Positions 1-7,576 of a stretch of DNA of 15,283 nt are shown piece after piece. A program made the position numbers and the translations under genes. How positions within the stretch are numbered: position 1 is the stretch's first letter; each line of letters opens with the position of its first letter. The stretch covers positions 1-15,283 of the forward strand of contig CANOUM010000019.1 in assembly GCA_947570515.1 (NCBI GenBank), given 5' to 3'. This DNA is from an uncultured Clostridia bacterium (GTDB taxonomy: Bacteria; Bacillota; Clostridia; Lachnospirales; Bianqueaceae). The notes under the pieces were generated by a model. The model saw nothing but the letters and a program-made list of their open reading frames with translations, was not told the DNA's origin and ran no database searches.

Positions 1-9
1 GGTTATGAG

Positions 10-89
10 GGTATATAAGAACTTCTCCCCATATCTAAAATGCCGGGAAAGCCCGGAAATACGGGCTATACCGGTATATAAGAACTTCT
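10..89. repeat. 17-bp direct repeat flanking a compound hairpin
   Basis: GGTATATAAGAACTTCT occurs at 10-26 and again, identical, at 73-89. Between the copies lies a hairpin: an outer arm at 40-46 pairs with 71-77 (one G-T pair), and an inner arm AGCCCG (50-55) pairs with CGGGCT (62-67). An alternative short stem, CCGGG (43-47) with CCCGG (52-56), would compete with the inner one. The role is unknown. It could be the tail or attenuator of a transcript entering from the left, or a remnant of a repeated intergenic unit. No clear run of T follows, so it is not called a terminator. Confidence 0.6.
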
Positions 90-173
90 AAAGAGATAAT
101 CTAAATTCACCAATAATTTTATAATAATAAAAATTCGGATTTTTAAACTAAATATTACAGGATAAATTATAAA

Positions 174-377
174 ATGAAGAAAAAAGTTAGATTAGCATCA
201 TTAGCATTATGTATTATTGGTGTATTTACAGGCTCACAGTTGATATTATGAATCCTAATTGGGCGGACATTACAGTACTGTTTATAATAAGAATGTGACA
301 GCAAATATGCATTTGTAAGAGGTACAGCTAGTTTTTGGTTGAATAATTTAACGGATACATTAGAAGCGAGACCATGA
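174..377 (+). pseudogene. decayed small secreted peptide gene
   Basis: An ATG at 174 opens a typical signal peptide start (MKKKVRLASLALCIIGVFTG) that stops at TGA 249-251. In the +1 frame, 262-315 reads GGHYSTVYNKNVTANMHL before TAA. Back in the first frame, 312-374 reads FVRGTASFWLNNLTDTLEARP with a stop at 375-377. Joined, these three pieces would make a secreted peptide precursor of about 65 residues, so this looks like one small gene broken by two frame changes. I do not recognise the family with certainty. The size, the signal peptide and the YST/NN pattern vaguely recall class II-type secreted bacteriocins, but that is inference only. An AT-rich stretch with TATAAT at 120-125 could be the old promoter; no good -35 is visible. 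The rest of 1-465 holds only the repeats and the hairpin at 389-423. Confidence 0.45.
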
Positions 378-388
378 GATATGAATAA

Positions 389-423
389 AGTCAAAGAGGC
401 GAGATTTTCTCGTCTCTTTGACT
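389..423. terminator. 16-bp perfect stem hairpin, terminator-like
   Basis: AGTCAAAGAGGCGAGA (389-404) pairs over its whole length with 408-423 around a TTT loop, with one G-T pair. It lies between the decayed peptide gene and the lipoprotein gene. There is no T run after it on the plus strand, so termination would be inefficient. It could equally be a transcript-processing or attenuation hairpin that lets some transcript through to the next gene. Confidence 0.5.
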
Positions 424-465
424 AAAAAGCCACTCAATAGAAAAAATAGAGAGGGAAATTATTCG

Positions 466-2058
466 ATGAGAAAAGTGATGACTTACATTGCGGCAGGGCT
501 GTTAAGCTTGATGGTCCTTATTTCCAATACTGCCTGTTTAAAAGAAAAGGAAGATTCGGAAGCATCTTTTAAACAAGTCGATATTGAGAAACCGGAAAAG
601 CTGCGAGTATACTTAAATGGCATACCCGCCTCCAGTGACGGGTATGATGGAGAATCTTACGAATACCATACATCCGGCTATACGTTTGGATTGTATCAGA
701 CAAATGCGGATATAGATGCGGTGGATGGACATAGTATTTATCAAGCGCTTTTAGAATATGGCAAACAGAATCAAATTGAATTTGATTTTGTCTGGTATCA
801 GTCGTCAGAGGAACTGGAATATTATTTAGAAGAAGATAAAAAACAGAATTATATGCCTAACCTGGTTTTATCAGGACGGCCGTGCCTGGATATCGAGCAG
901 TGGATGCGCACAGAGGAATTAGGAGATTTTTCTGCCTTGATTCAAGAGGATGAAACATTTAATGACGAGATGTATTATCAAAAAATAGTACAGGCCGGCA
1001 GTGTTGGTGAACGGCAATACATATTGCCGTACCTGTTTAATGTGAATAGCTTTATTACAGCTGAAGATACATTAGATAAGCTATCTTATCACCTGCCTGA
1101 GGATTTCACATATGAAGAAGCATTAGAGTTATTTGGACGCAGCTGTGAATTTTGCGCAGATGAACCATATGTGGAAGCATTGACGCAAAGGACAGGGGGG
1201 ATGGGGGATTATTATTTACCTGTTATTTTGGGATCTGCCGCCAGACCATCAGTTATTGATCGAGAACGGGAGAAGGTTATGGTAACAGAAAAAGAGTTTA
1301 TAAAGCTGGTAGAGCTCATGCAGCTGTTTTATATGCAGGAGTTTGGTATTTCGCTGCCCGTTGATGCAGCGGAGTGGGATGCAAAACGAGAGGAGAATCC
1401 ATGGTTTAAAGACAAAGTATATCTAGACGCAGCGGAGCAAGTTGCACATCAGATGATCTTTTTGGATGGCGGAAATAGCTGGGGAGTGAATCAGTATTCC
1501 AGTTTGTTGGGAAATGCAATTTATATGAATTCTTATTATAAAGATGAAAACCGAACGATGATATTAAGAGCTATTCCTATGATTGATGAGTCAGCTTATG
1601 CCGCTAATATTACCGGCTTTGGCTTTTGTTTTAAGGATGAACCTTATATAGAAACCATATATGATATCCTAAAATATTTGATGAACTATGAATTTAAAAT
1701 TCCCTTTGGTTTTTCAGTGAGTCGTACGGTCACAGAAAAGCAGTTGGAGATGGCAGAGACAACAAATTATGCATATATGCCGGATGGGACATATATGCAT
1801 GCGTGGAGTGCAGAGGAAGCAGAAATGCTGGCACAGTGGAAAGAAAATTGGACAGAAGAATTAAGTCCGCTTGATAAAAAATATTGTGATCAGATTCGTG
1901 AAATTTTAAATCAGATAGGGGTGGCTGCGCTTCCTGGTGATCCGGCTGCGAAGGAGTTTTGCAGGCAAATTCTTATGGCAGCGATAGGACGGGAAAGTGC
2001 TAAAGCTGCTTATGAGGATTTTGTTGTGAATATGACAGAGTATATGGAGAAATCATGA
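466..2058 (+). CDS. solute-binding-protein-like lipoprotein
   Basis: The product is a predicted 530-residue exported lipoprotein. The start at ATG 466 is chosen because an AGAGAGGG ribosome site lies at 448-454, and a typical signal peptide (MRKVMTYIAAGLLSLMVLIS, then NTAC) begins there. The frame is open upstream to 418 but that part looks untranslated. Cys24 is the likely lipidated residue, although Asn at -3 is unusual for a lipobox. The mature protein resembles the MalE-type extracellular solute-binding fold of ABC carbohydrate importers: a 'MPNLVLSGRP' type segment, then 'ALIQEDETFNDEMYYQKIV' and a 'RQYILPYLFNVNS' stretch, as in proteins that present a ligand cleft. The assignment is at fold level and moderate. 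It overlaps the next gene by four bases (ATGA), so the two are co-translated. No permease or ATPase gene is adjacent, so a transport role is not shown; ligand sensing is an alternative. Confidence 0.65.
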   Translation: MRKVMTYIAAGLLSLMVLISNTACLKEKEDSEASFKQVDIEKPEKLRVYLNGIPASSDGYDGESYEYHTSGYTFGLYQTNADIDAVDGHSIYQALLEYGKQNQIEFDFVWYQSSEELEYYLEEDKKQNYMPNLVLSGRPCLDIEQWMRTEELGDFSALIQEDETFNDEMYYQKIVQAGSVGERQYILPYLFNVNSFITAEDTLDKLSYHLPEDFTYEEALELFGRSCEFCADEPYVEALTQRTGGMGDYYLPVILGSAARPSVIDREREKVMVTEKEFIKLVELMQLFYMQEFGISLPVDAAEWDAKREENPWFKDKVYLDAAEQVAHQMIFLDGGNSWGVNQYSSLLGNAIYMNSYYKDENRTMILRAIPMIDESAYAANITGFGFCFKDEPYIETIYDILKYLMNYEFKIPFGFSVSRTVTEKQLEMAETTNYAYMPDGTYMHAWSAEEAEMLAQWKENWTEELSPLDKKYCDQIREILNQIGVAALPGDPAAKEFCRQILMAAIGRESAKAAYEDFVVNMTEYMEKS

Positions 2059-3479
2059 CGAAAATCAATAAACAAAGAAGAGGCATATTCTTAGGCGGAA
2101 GCATAGCGCTTATTCTCATCGGGATTGTATTAGTACTGGTGTTTGGTAAATCAGATATGATGAAAATAGAAGAGACGGCGCCGGGGCAGTGGGTCGTGCT
2201 TCCTCAAAAAGATTTGAACACAAAAGCAATACGGCTGGGGATTTTTAATACCTTTGCATGGGATCGGGAATCTGCAGAGCAGTGGAGAGAGGGGTTAGAA
2301 AAAATCAACCAACGGCTTCAGAAGCTAAGCGCAGGATATCATCTGGAGCTGGAGATGAGCGCCGGCAGACTGGAGTCGCCGGAAGATCTGGATACATTGC
2401 AGGTGATGCCGGATATTGTATTGGGATATGGCGTAATGATACCGGAAGCAGAAATGGAAAATGCATTTTTAGATTTAATGCCCTATCTCAAATCATCTGC
2501 ATTGTCTGATATTTATAAGAAACGTTCGGAGACATATTGGGTGTCGAGAAGGGAAGCGACGGGAATGTATAATCTGGCTTCTTATTCTGGGGATCGATGT
2601 AAGGCGGTAAAAGTCAACGTAACAAAATGCGGCGAAATTGGATATACAGTACCGGAGCTAACAGAGCCTATAGGTCTTTCAGTGTGGGAAAGAGAATTTG
2701 AAGCTATTTATCGAGCCAACGGAAATAAACCGTTTATTTATTTTTCCAATATGATTCGAGAATCTGTGGGAGAACTCACGGGGATTTTGCAGGATTGTTT
2801 TTCTTATAGTCAGACAAGCATTTATAGCGGCCTTAATTTTGATGGGTATGAGGCGGTTTTTCCATATAACGAAGCGGTTAAGGAGCAGCTGATGTGCTAT
2901 CAGAAATGGGCAGAAAAAGGGTATATAACAGAGGACTATGAGCAGGCTCTGATCGAATTTGTAAGTGCCGGTCAAAAAAATCCCTATGAATATGTAATAG
3001 AAATAAACGAAAATGAGTCAGGCGAGATACTGGAAAATACAATAGCAATTTTTCCCATACAGGGAGAGCCCCTTTACAGAACTATTGACAGAATGTATCT
3101 TCGAAGTATTGTTTGTGCCATAACAAAAGAAGGAGCCAATCCTGAACTGGCAATGGAGCTTTTCTGCATGATGAACGCGGACGAGGAAATACGGGCAGAA
3201 ATGCAATCGTTAGATATGCTTGGACAAGCGATGCGCTATGAGGACCAGGAATCAATACCTGATCAAATTTTCAATATTGGCTTAAAGGAACTGTCGCTCG
3301 ATATAACGCCGATTCGTCAGGAAGTTGAGAGGATCAATCGTATAGCAGTAAAATACGCGCCGCGGTTTAGGCTGGCATATTATGATCGGTGGATCGAAAA
3401 TTATGATCAGATGATAAAAGAAATGTATGAAAATGGGGCACAGACGATCGTAGATGAAGTCAACCGGCAGCTCAAATAG
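2055..3479 (+). CDS. membrane-anchored solute-binding-like protein
   Basis: The product is 474 residues. It has a short basic N-terminus (MTKINKQRRG), one hydrophobic segment at about residues 11-30, and a large outside domain. There is no lipobox cysteine, so the protein is probably held by this uncleaved anchor. The outside part again has a solute-binding-like pattern: 'LRLGIFNTFAWDRE'-like start, 'MPDIVLGYGV', and a late 'ELAMELFCMMNADEEI' helix typical of this fold's C-lobe. It shares the plan of the preceding gene without being an obvious duplicate. Translation is coupled: the ATG at 2055 overlaps the upstream stop, with GGAG at 2046-2049. As a pair they may form a two-part extracellular receptor; the ligand cannot be told. 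The family is inferred from pattern, not from a database match. Base composition here is more AT-rich than in the genes after 3.55 kb. Confidence 0.6.
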   Translation: MTKINKQRRGIFLGGSIALILIGIVLVLVFGKSDMMKIEETAPGQWVVLPQKDLNTKAIRLGIFNTFAWDRESAEQWREGLEKINQRLQKLSAGYHLELEMSAGRLESPEDLDTLQVMPDIVLGYGVMIPEAEMENAFLDLMPYLKSSALSDIYKKRSETYWVSRREATGMYNLASYSGDRCKAVKVNVTKCGEIGYTVPELTEPIGLSVWEREFEAIYRANGNKPFIYFSNMIRESVGELTGILQDCFSYSQTSIYSGLNFDGYEAVFPYNEAVKEQLMCYQKWAEKGYITEDYEQALIEFVSAGQKNPYEYVIEINENESGEILENTIAIFPIQGEPLYRTIDRMYLRSIVCAITKEGANPELAMELFCMMNADEEIRAEMQSLDMLGQAMRYEDQESIPDQIFNIGLKELSLDITPIRQEVERINRIAVKYAPRFRLAYYDRWIENYDQMIKEMYENGAQTIVDEVNRQLK

Positions 3480-3489
3480 AAATGAGCTC

Positions 3490-3543
3490 ATGAAATTTCG
3501 GAAATGAAATTTCTTGCGCAAAGAAGCCTGTATACTGTATAAT
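3490..3543 (+). promoter_or_regulatory. promoter and repeat operator for GH20 gene
   Basis: TATAAT at 3538-3543 is preceded by TG, and a weak -35 (TTGCGC, 3514-3519) lies 18 bases upstream. ATGAAATTTC is repeated exactly at 3490-3499 and 3504-3513, and each copy contains the palindrome GAAATTTC. The second copy abuts the -35. A further small inverted repeat, TTCTT (3511-3515) with AAGAA (3521-3525), covers the -35 itself. The position suggests a regulator binding site, but the regulator is unknown. Confidence 0.5.
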
Positions 3544-3577
3544 AACAAGTAACATGATAAAGAAAGGTTGTGTAAAT

Positions 3578-5278
3578 ATGGCATATAGAGCAGCGACAAA
3601 TGCAGGCGGCGTGGTCGAGCAGCGTTTGCATGCGATGAAGGCAGAGCCCTGCGAGGTACAGGCGAAGGATTATTACTGTGTGGTCACGCGAGCTGATTTT
3701 GTGAAGCTTCCGCCTCTTTCAGCAGATCTCAAAGAAAATCCTGATGGATATCGTCTCTATGCAGACGAGCAGTCCATTGTCATTCAGGCGGCTTCGCCGC
3801 GCGGTGTACTTTATGGCTGGCAGGAATGGAAAAAGCAGGGGCATATTCAGGTGGGGCTTTTTAAAGAAGAAGCACCAAAGCTCAGTTTTCGTGCTGCCCA
3901 TATCGATCTGCGCTATGGACTGCCTAATCGGAAGCGGCTGGAGGGCATTCTGGAAAATCTTGTCGATTTGCGATACAATACGCTGATTTTAGAAACAGAA
4001 AACCGTCTGCCATTTACATCCCATCCCGATATTGTGGAAGAGGAGCATTTTACAGCTGATGATCTACAGTGGCTAAACACATATGCCAAAGAGCATTATC
4101 TGGAACTCATCCCCCTGCAGCAGACGCTCGGGCATCTGGAATATGCCTTGAAGAATCCAGCCTATGCAGAACTGCGCGAGGTGCGCCATCAGCCCGAAAA
4201 CGATCCGCTTTACTATCCCGGTATCACCGGCGGCATGCATTATCATGAATTTGACGAGATCTGTCCCTGCCGGGAAGGAGGCTATGAGCTGGTTGAATCG
4301 CTTTTGCAGGAAACGATGCAGTTCTTTCCGGGCAGCCGCTATATCCATATCGGCAGTGATGAAGCGTGGAATCTCCTGTACTGTCCGGATTGTCGTAAAA
4401 AATATGAGAAAACCGGCAAAACAGGCCTTTTATTAGAACATATCAACCGCATTGCGGACGCGGTGCTGAGCGCGGGCAAAACGCCGATCATCTGGGACGA
4501 TATGCTACGGCATATGACACCAACCGAGCTTGGTAAGCTAAATCCGGAGATCATTGTTATGAGCTGGCTGTATGCTACACCGGATCAGGTGCCCTTTATC
4601 CGCGACTTTCAGAAGGCAGGTCTGCAGGTACTTGGAGCAGGGGCAGCCAAGTGCAGCGTAGGTACGGTAGAGACGCTCGATATGCCGGATTATGCCAATC
4701 GCCTAAATAATGTGGATTGGTGGGCTGCGCGCTGTGCTGAGTTTGATCTTGCCGGCTTTGCCATAACCGTCTGGTCCAACTACAGCGGGACAATCGCACC
4801 GCCGCATCCCCAGTTTGAAACGGCATGGCTGCCGCTTGTCTATGCTGCGCAAAAGATGTGGGATCCAGCAGTTTGTCAATCTGATTTTATGCAAACTTTT
4901 ATGAATGATTTCTTCGGTATTTCAGAGCCGTTGACGGGTCTTACGATAGGAGCTTTGCTGCCACAGGCAGAAAAAGCTGCCGAAACTGCAAAGCAGCATT
5001 CATTCGAGGCTCGGATGTGGCATCTGGCTTTGACGGCGCAAATCTATCGGCAAAAGTCTCAGTTTGTGATCCGAGAGCTGTACCGGTATCGTCAGGCGAT
5101 CACAAAAGCGGAAAAAGACCTGCTTGACCGCCGGGTAGCGGAAGTCACACGGCTGCGCGAGTGGTTAAAGCCGCAGCTGCAGGAAGCGCTGCAAAGCTGC
5201 TACAGCGTTCGCGAGGCGAATCTATTTATAGCGTCGCGCTTTGAGACAGATGAGGTTATCTATAAAGCATATGAATAA
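3578..5278 (+). CDS. GH20 beta-N-acetylhexosaminidase-like enzyme
   Basis: The predicted product is a 566-residue glycoside hydrolase of family 20, which removes terminal GlcNAc or GalNAc from glycans by substrate-assisted catalysis. Start ATG 3578 is chosen over ATG 3554 because AGAAAGG (3561-3567) sits 10 bases before it. Residues about 50-90 form the small N-terminal alpha/beta domain common in GH20 ('YRLYADEQSIVIQAASPRGV'). The barrel begins near 'AHIDLRYGLPNRKR' (about 107). The catalytic Asp-Glu pair is visible in 'YIHIGSDEAW' (Asp261, Glu262). There is no signal peptide, so it should act in the cytoplasm on imported small oligosaccharides. A Cys-x2-Cys ('YCPDC') follows the active site; it is of unknown meaning and could bind metal. 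The gene has its own promoter and is followed by a hairpin, so it looks monocistronic. Exact substrate is unknown. The two upstream solute-binding-like genes may or may not be functionally linked. Confidence 0.85.
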   Translation: MAYRAATNAGGVVEQRLHAMKAEPCEVQAKDYYCVVTRADFVKLPPLSADLKENPDGYRLYADEQSIVIQAASPRGVLYGWQEWKKQGHIQVGLFKEEAPKLSFRAAHIDLRYGLPNRKRLEGILENLVDLRYNTLILETENRLPFTSHPDIVEEEHFTADDLQWLNTYAKEHYLELIPLQQTLGHLEYALKNPAYAELREVRHQPENDPLYYPGITGGMHYHEFDEICPCREGGYELVESLLQETMQFFPGSRYIHIGSDEAWNLLYCPDCRKKYEKTGKTGLLLEHINRIADAVLSAGKTPIIWDDMLRHMTPTELGKLNPEIIVMSWLYATPDQVPFIRDFQKAGLQVLGAGAAKCSVGTVETLDMPDYANRLNNVDWWAARCAEFDLAGFAITVWSNYSGTIAPPHPQFETAWLPLVYAAQKMWDPAVCQSDFMQTFMNDFFGISEPLTGLTIGALLPQAEKAAETAKQHSFEARMWHLALTAQIYRQKSQFVIRELYRYRQAITKAEKDLLDRRVAEVTRLREWLKPQLQEALQSCYSVREANLFIASRFETDEVIYKAYE

Positions 5279-5284
5279 GGCGTG

Positions 5285-5312
5285 AGCAGGCAGTGCGATT
5301 GTACTGCCTGCT
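5285..5312 (+). terminator. hairpin after GH20 gene
   Basis: AGCAGGCAGT (5285-5294) pairs perfectly with ACTGCCTGCT (5303-5312) around an 8-base loop, starting just after the GH20 stop. The tail (TGATTATAAAA) is not a strong T run, so this is a probable but imperfect intrinsic terminator. Confidence 0.6.
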
Positions 5313-5329
5313 TGATTATAAAAACTATG

Positions 5330-5403
5330 TGTATGCAAAATGGCCTATTGCGTACATATCTTTTCAATACATCGTTTGTTAGATGTATGCAAAAAGGGAG
5401 GAG
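5330..5403 (+). promoter_or_regulatory. repeat/hairpin leader of ATPase-Toprim operon
   Basis: TGTATGCAAAA occurs at 5330-5340 and at 5384-5394. ATACATC (5367-5373) pairs with GATGTAT (5382-5388) around 8 bases, ending just before the strong AGGGAGGAG ribosome site (5395-5403). No near-consensus -10/-35 pair could be found between the GH20 hairpin and the start codon. The repeats may be an operator, or the hairpin may gate translation. Both readings are inference. Confidence 0.35.
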
Positions 5404-5409
5404 AGCAAA

Positions 5410-6822
5410 GTGAAAACAAAAACGGTTCGTCTGACAAGGATTGAAATAACCGATTTCAAAAATGTGGAGCATGGCATTTTAAGCTTTGAAAACACGCGTA
5501 AGTCCTACAGCGCCAGCATTTTAGGGCTATATGGGCAGAATGGTTCCGGTAAAACAGCCTTGATCGATGCCTTATCGCTGCTTAAATATGCCTTGACAGG
5601 CCAATCGCTGCCGGCAAATTTTGTTGATTTTGTGAATGTCAATGCCGCCTATGCAAAGGTAAAATACACATTTCAAATTATCAATCACGAGACAGAGGGC
5701 AGCTATGACGTGCATTATGAGCTCTGCATCCGTAAGGAGGCAGATGAATCCGGTCCCAATATTGAGCAAAACCATTATGAACCCATTCAGTATAAAGCCG
5801 CTATTTTTAATGAAGTACTTGCCTGCGCCTATCAGGACGCTGAGATAAAGCATAAGCTGCAGTCTGTTGTCGATACCCGTACAGAGGAGGTCTTTGTGCC
5901 GGTGAGCAAATACAATGTGCTGGTCGGACATGGCGCTAAAACAGCGGCAACGCTGCTGGCGGGCAAGCAAATGGCAGGACTGCTTTCGAAGTCATTTGTC
6001 TTTTCGACTACGCTTTTGAACGTACTAAGACAAAATTGCAAAGAAAAGCTTTATTTAGACTTGTTTGAAAGCCTTATCTGGTTTGGTAACTATGAGCTGT
6101 TTGTGATCAATACGGCGCATACCGGTGTAATTACGATGAACACGTTGCCGCTCACCTTTCAATATAAAGAAGAAAGCCGCTCGTCGGCCGGCAGTGTGAT
6201 GATTCATCTTAATGCATCATCTTTGATTCCGCGGGAGGCATTTGAGACGGTGGAAAAGGTGGTCCGTAACATGAACGGTGTCCTGATGCAGCTGCTCCCC
6301 GGCCTCACGATTGGCGTCAAAAATTTGGGAACCGAGATGTTTCCTACCGGCGATGCCGGTATTAAGATTCAGTTGGTATCCCGTAAAAACAGCAAGGATA
6401 TCCCGTTGCAATATGAATCGGAGGGTATCAAAAAGATTGTGTCGGTGCTGCAGCTTTTGATTGCGGTGTACAACCAGCCGTCTATCACGGTGGCGATTGA
6501 TGAGCTGGATTCCGGTGTCTTTGAGTATTTGCTGGGCGAGCTGCTGCGTATTATATCGGAGAAAGGTAAGGGACAGCTGATTTTTACGTCGCACAACCTG
6601 CGGCCGCTGGAGACGCTGGATAAGGGATTCATTGCGTTTACGACTTCCAATCCGCGCAATCGGTATATTCGCTTTGCCAATATCAAGACCCATCATAACC
6701 TGCGGGATTTTTATTATCGGGATATAGTGCTGGGAGAGCAAAATGAGAGCGTGTATGAGCCTACGGATAATTATGAAATCGCGCTGGCGTTCAGAGAGGC
6801 TGGTGAGCTGAGTGGCTCGTAA
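5410..6822 (+). CDS. OLD/AAA_15-type ATPase (PARIS AriA-like)
   Basis: The product is a 470-residue ABC-class ATPase of the RecF/OLD-like AAA_15/AAA_21 kind. GTG 5410 is taken as the start because GGGAGGAG lies about seven bases before it; the ATG at 5383 lies upstream of this site. The N-terminus 'RLTRIEITDFKNV' is the usual first strand. Walker A is GQNGSGKT (42-49). The ABC-signature-like 'YESEGIKKI' has its ESEG at about 336-339, Walker B with catalytic acid is 'ITVAIDELDSG' (TVAIDE about 360-365), and the switch histidine is in 'FTSHN' (394-396). The region 60-300 between Walker A and signature is the variable insert. There is no Toprim domain at its own C-terminus, unlike one-piece OLD nucleases. 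The Toprim-like protein is instead the next gene, whose start overlaps this stop by 11 bases. In known systems such ATPases sense infection and release a partner nuclease; that role here is inference. Confidence 0.8.
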   Translation: MKTKTVRLTRIEITDFKNVEHGILSFENTRKSYSASILGLYGQNGSGKTALIDALSLLKYALTGQSLPANFVDFVNVNAAYAKVKYTFQIINHETEGSYDVHYELCIRKEADESGPNIEQNHYEPIQYKAAIFNEVLACAYQDAEIKHKLQSVVDTRTEEVFVPVSKYNVLVGHGAKTAATLLAGKQMAGLLSKSFVFSTTLLNVLRQNCKEKLYLDLFESLIWFGNYELFVINTAHTGVITMNTLPLTFQYKEESRSSAGSVMIHLNASSLIPREAFETVEKVVRNMNGVLMQLLPGLTIGVKNLGTEMFPTGDAGIKIQLVSRKNSKDIPLQYESEGIKKIVSVLQLLIAVYNQPSITVAIDELDSGVFEYLLGELLRIISEKGKGQLIFTSHNLRPLETLDKGFIAFTTSNPRNRYIRFANIKTHHNLRDFYYRDIVLGEQNESVYEPTDNYEIALAFREAGELSGS

Positions 6823-7528
6823 ACGGATTATATTTGTGATTGTGGAGGGGCCGTCCGATGAGGAGGCACTGGGTGTGCTGCTGGGACGCATCTATGATCG
6901 GAGCTCTGTGTTTGTGCACATCATGCACGGAGATATCAGCACGCAGAGAGGCGTCTGGCCGGAGCGCATTGAGGGAAGGCTGGGAAAGGAAATTCAGGCC
7001 TATGCCGCCTCCAATCATTATACAAAAGCGGATTTCAGGGAGATTATTCATATTGTCGATATGGATGGAGCGTATATTCCTCCGGAAAGGGTGGTGCAGG
7101 ATGCTTCGGCGCGCAGGGTGATATATGCCGAGACGGAAATCCGCACGAGAAACAAGGACGGGATTGAGAGCCGCAACCGGCAGAAGGCGGCTAATCTTGA
7201 CCGGCTGAGCAGCTGTAAAAGCATTTGGGGTGTTCCCTATCGGGTCTTCTATATGTCCTGCAATTTAGATCATGTGCTGTATAACAAGTTAAATAGCAGC
7301 AATGCCCAGAAAGAGGAAAATGCCTATCAGTTTGCCAAGGCATATCGAAATGCCATCCCTGAGTTTTTGACCTTTCTATCCGATTCGGATTTTTCAGTAA
7401 GGCTGGATTACGAGAGGTCGTGGGAGTACATCAAAAAGGATCTGCATTCTTTGGAGCGCCATACCAATCTGGGATTATGCTTTTCCCATAAGAGGGGGCC
7501 GTCTCCGGTGCTGGACAAATCAGAGTGA
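6812..7528 (+). CDS. small Toprim-like protein (AriB/RloB-like)
   Basis: The product is 238 residues, starting at GTG 6812 inside the end of the ATPase gene, with GGTGAG or GAGAGG just upstream. 'RKRIIFVIVEGPSDEEAL' gives a Toprim-type first motif, with the invariant glutamate at residue 12 after a hydrophobic strand. 'IIHIVDMDGAYIP' gives the Asp-x-Asp motif (Asp83, Asp85). These are the metal-binding acids of Toprim nucleases such as OLD and AriB. The C-terminal half ('YMSCNLDHVLYNKLNSS') matches nothing I recognise firmly; its place corresponds to where RloB-like proteins have a conserved Glu/Trp segment. The size is smaller than typical AriB. Together with the ATPase it forms a two-gene candidate defence operon. 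If active it would cut or modify nucleic acid when freed from the ATPase. The end of the gene carries the promoter of the next one. Confidence 0.65.
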   Translation: MARKRIIFVIVEGPSDEEALGVLLGRIYDRSSVFVHIMHGDISTQRGVWPERIEGRLGKEIQAYAASNHYTKADFREIIHIVDMDGAYIPPERVVQDASARRVIYAETEIRTRNKDGIESRNRQKAANLDRLSSCKSIWGVPYRVFYMSCNLDHVLYNKLNSSNAQKEENAYQFAKAYRNAIPEFLTFLSDSDFSVRLDYERSWEYIKKDLHSLERHTNLGLCFSHKRGPSPVLDKSE

Positions 7529-7540
7529 CAGTGCTATAAT
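7512..7540 (+). promoter_or_regulatory. near-consensus promoter of pepF
   Basis: TGGACA (7512-7517), a 17-base spacer and TATAAT (7535-7540) form a near-perfect sigma-A promoter. It begins within the last codons of the Toprim-like gene, so pepF is transcribed independently of the putative defence operon. Confidence 0.8.
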
Positions 7541-7576
7541 GGCCTTACTAAAATGATTTTAAAAAGGAGATTACTT

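Noticed and set aside
6217..6891. 224-codon open frame on the minus strand
   Set aside because: It is antisense to the ATPase gene, whose motifs are complete; no ribosome site or family signal.
5410..7528. Gabija (GajA/GajB)
   Set aside because: GajA carries ATPase and Toprim in one protein and GajB is a UvrD-like helicase; here the ATPase lacks Toprim and no helicase follows.
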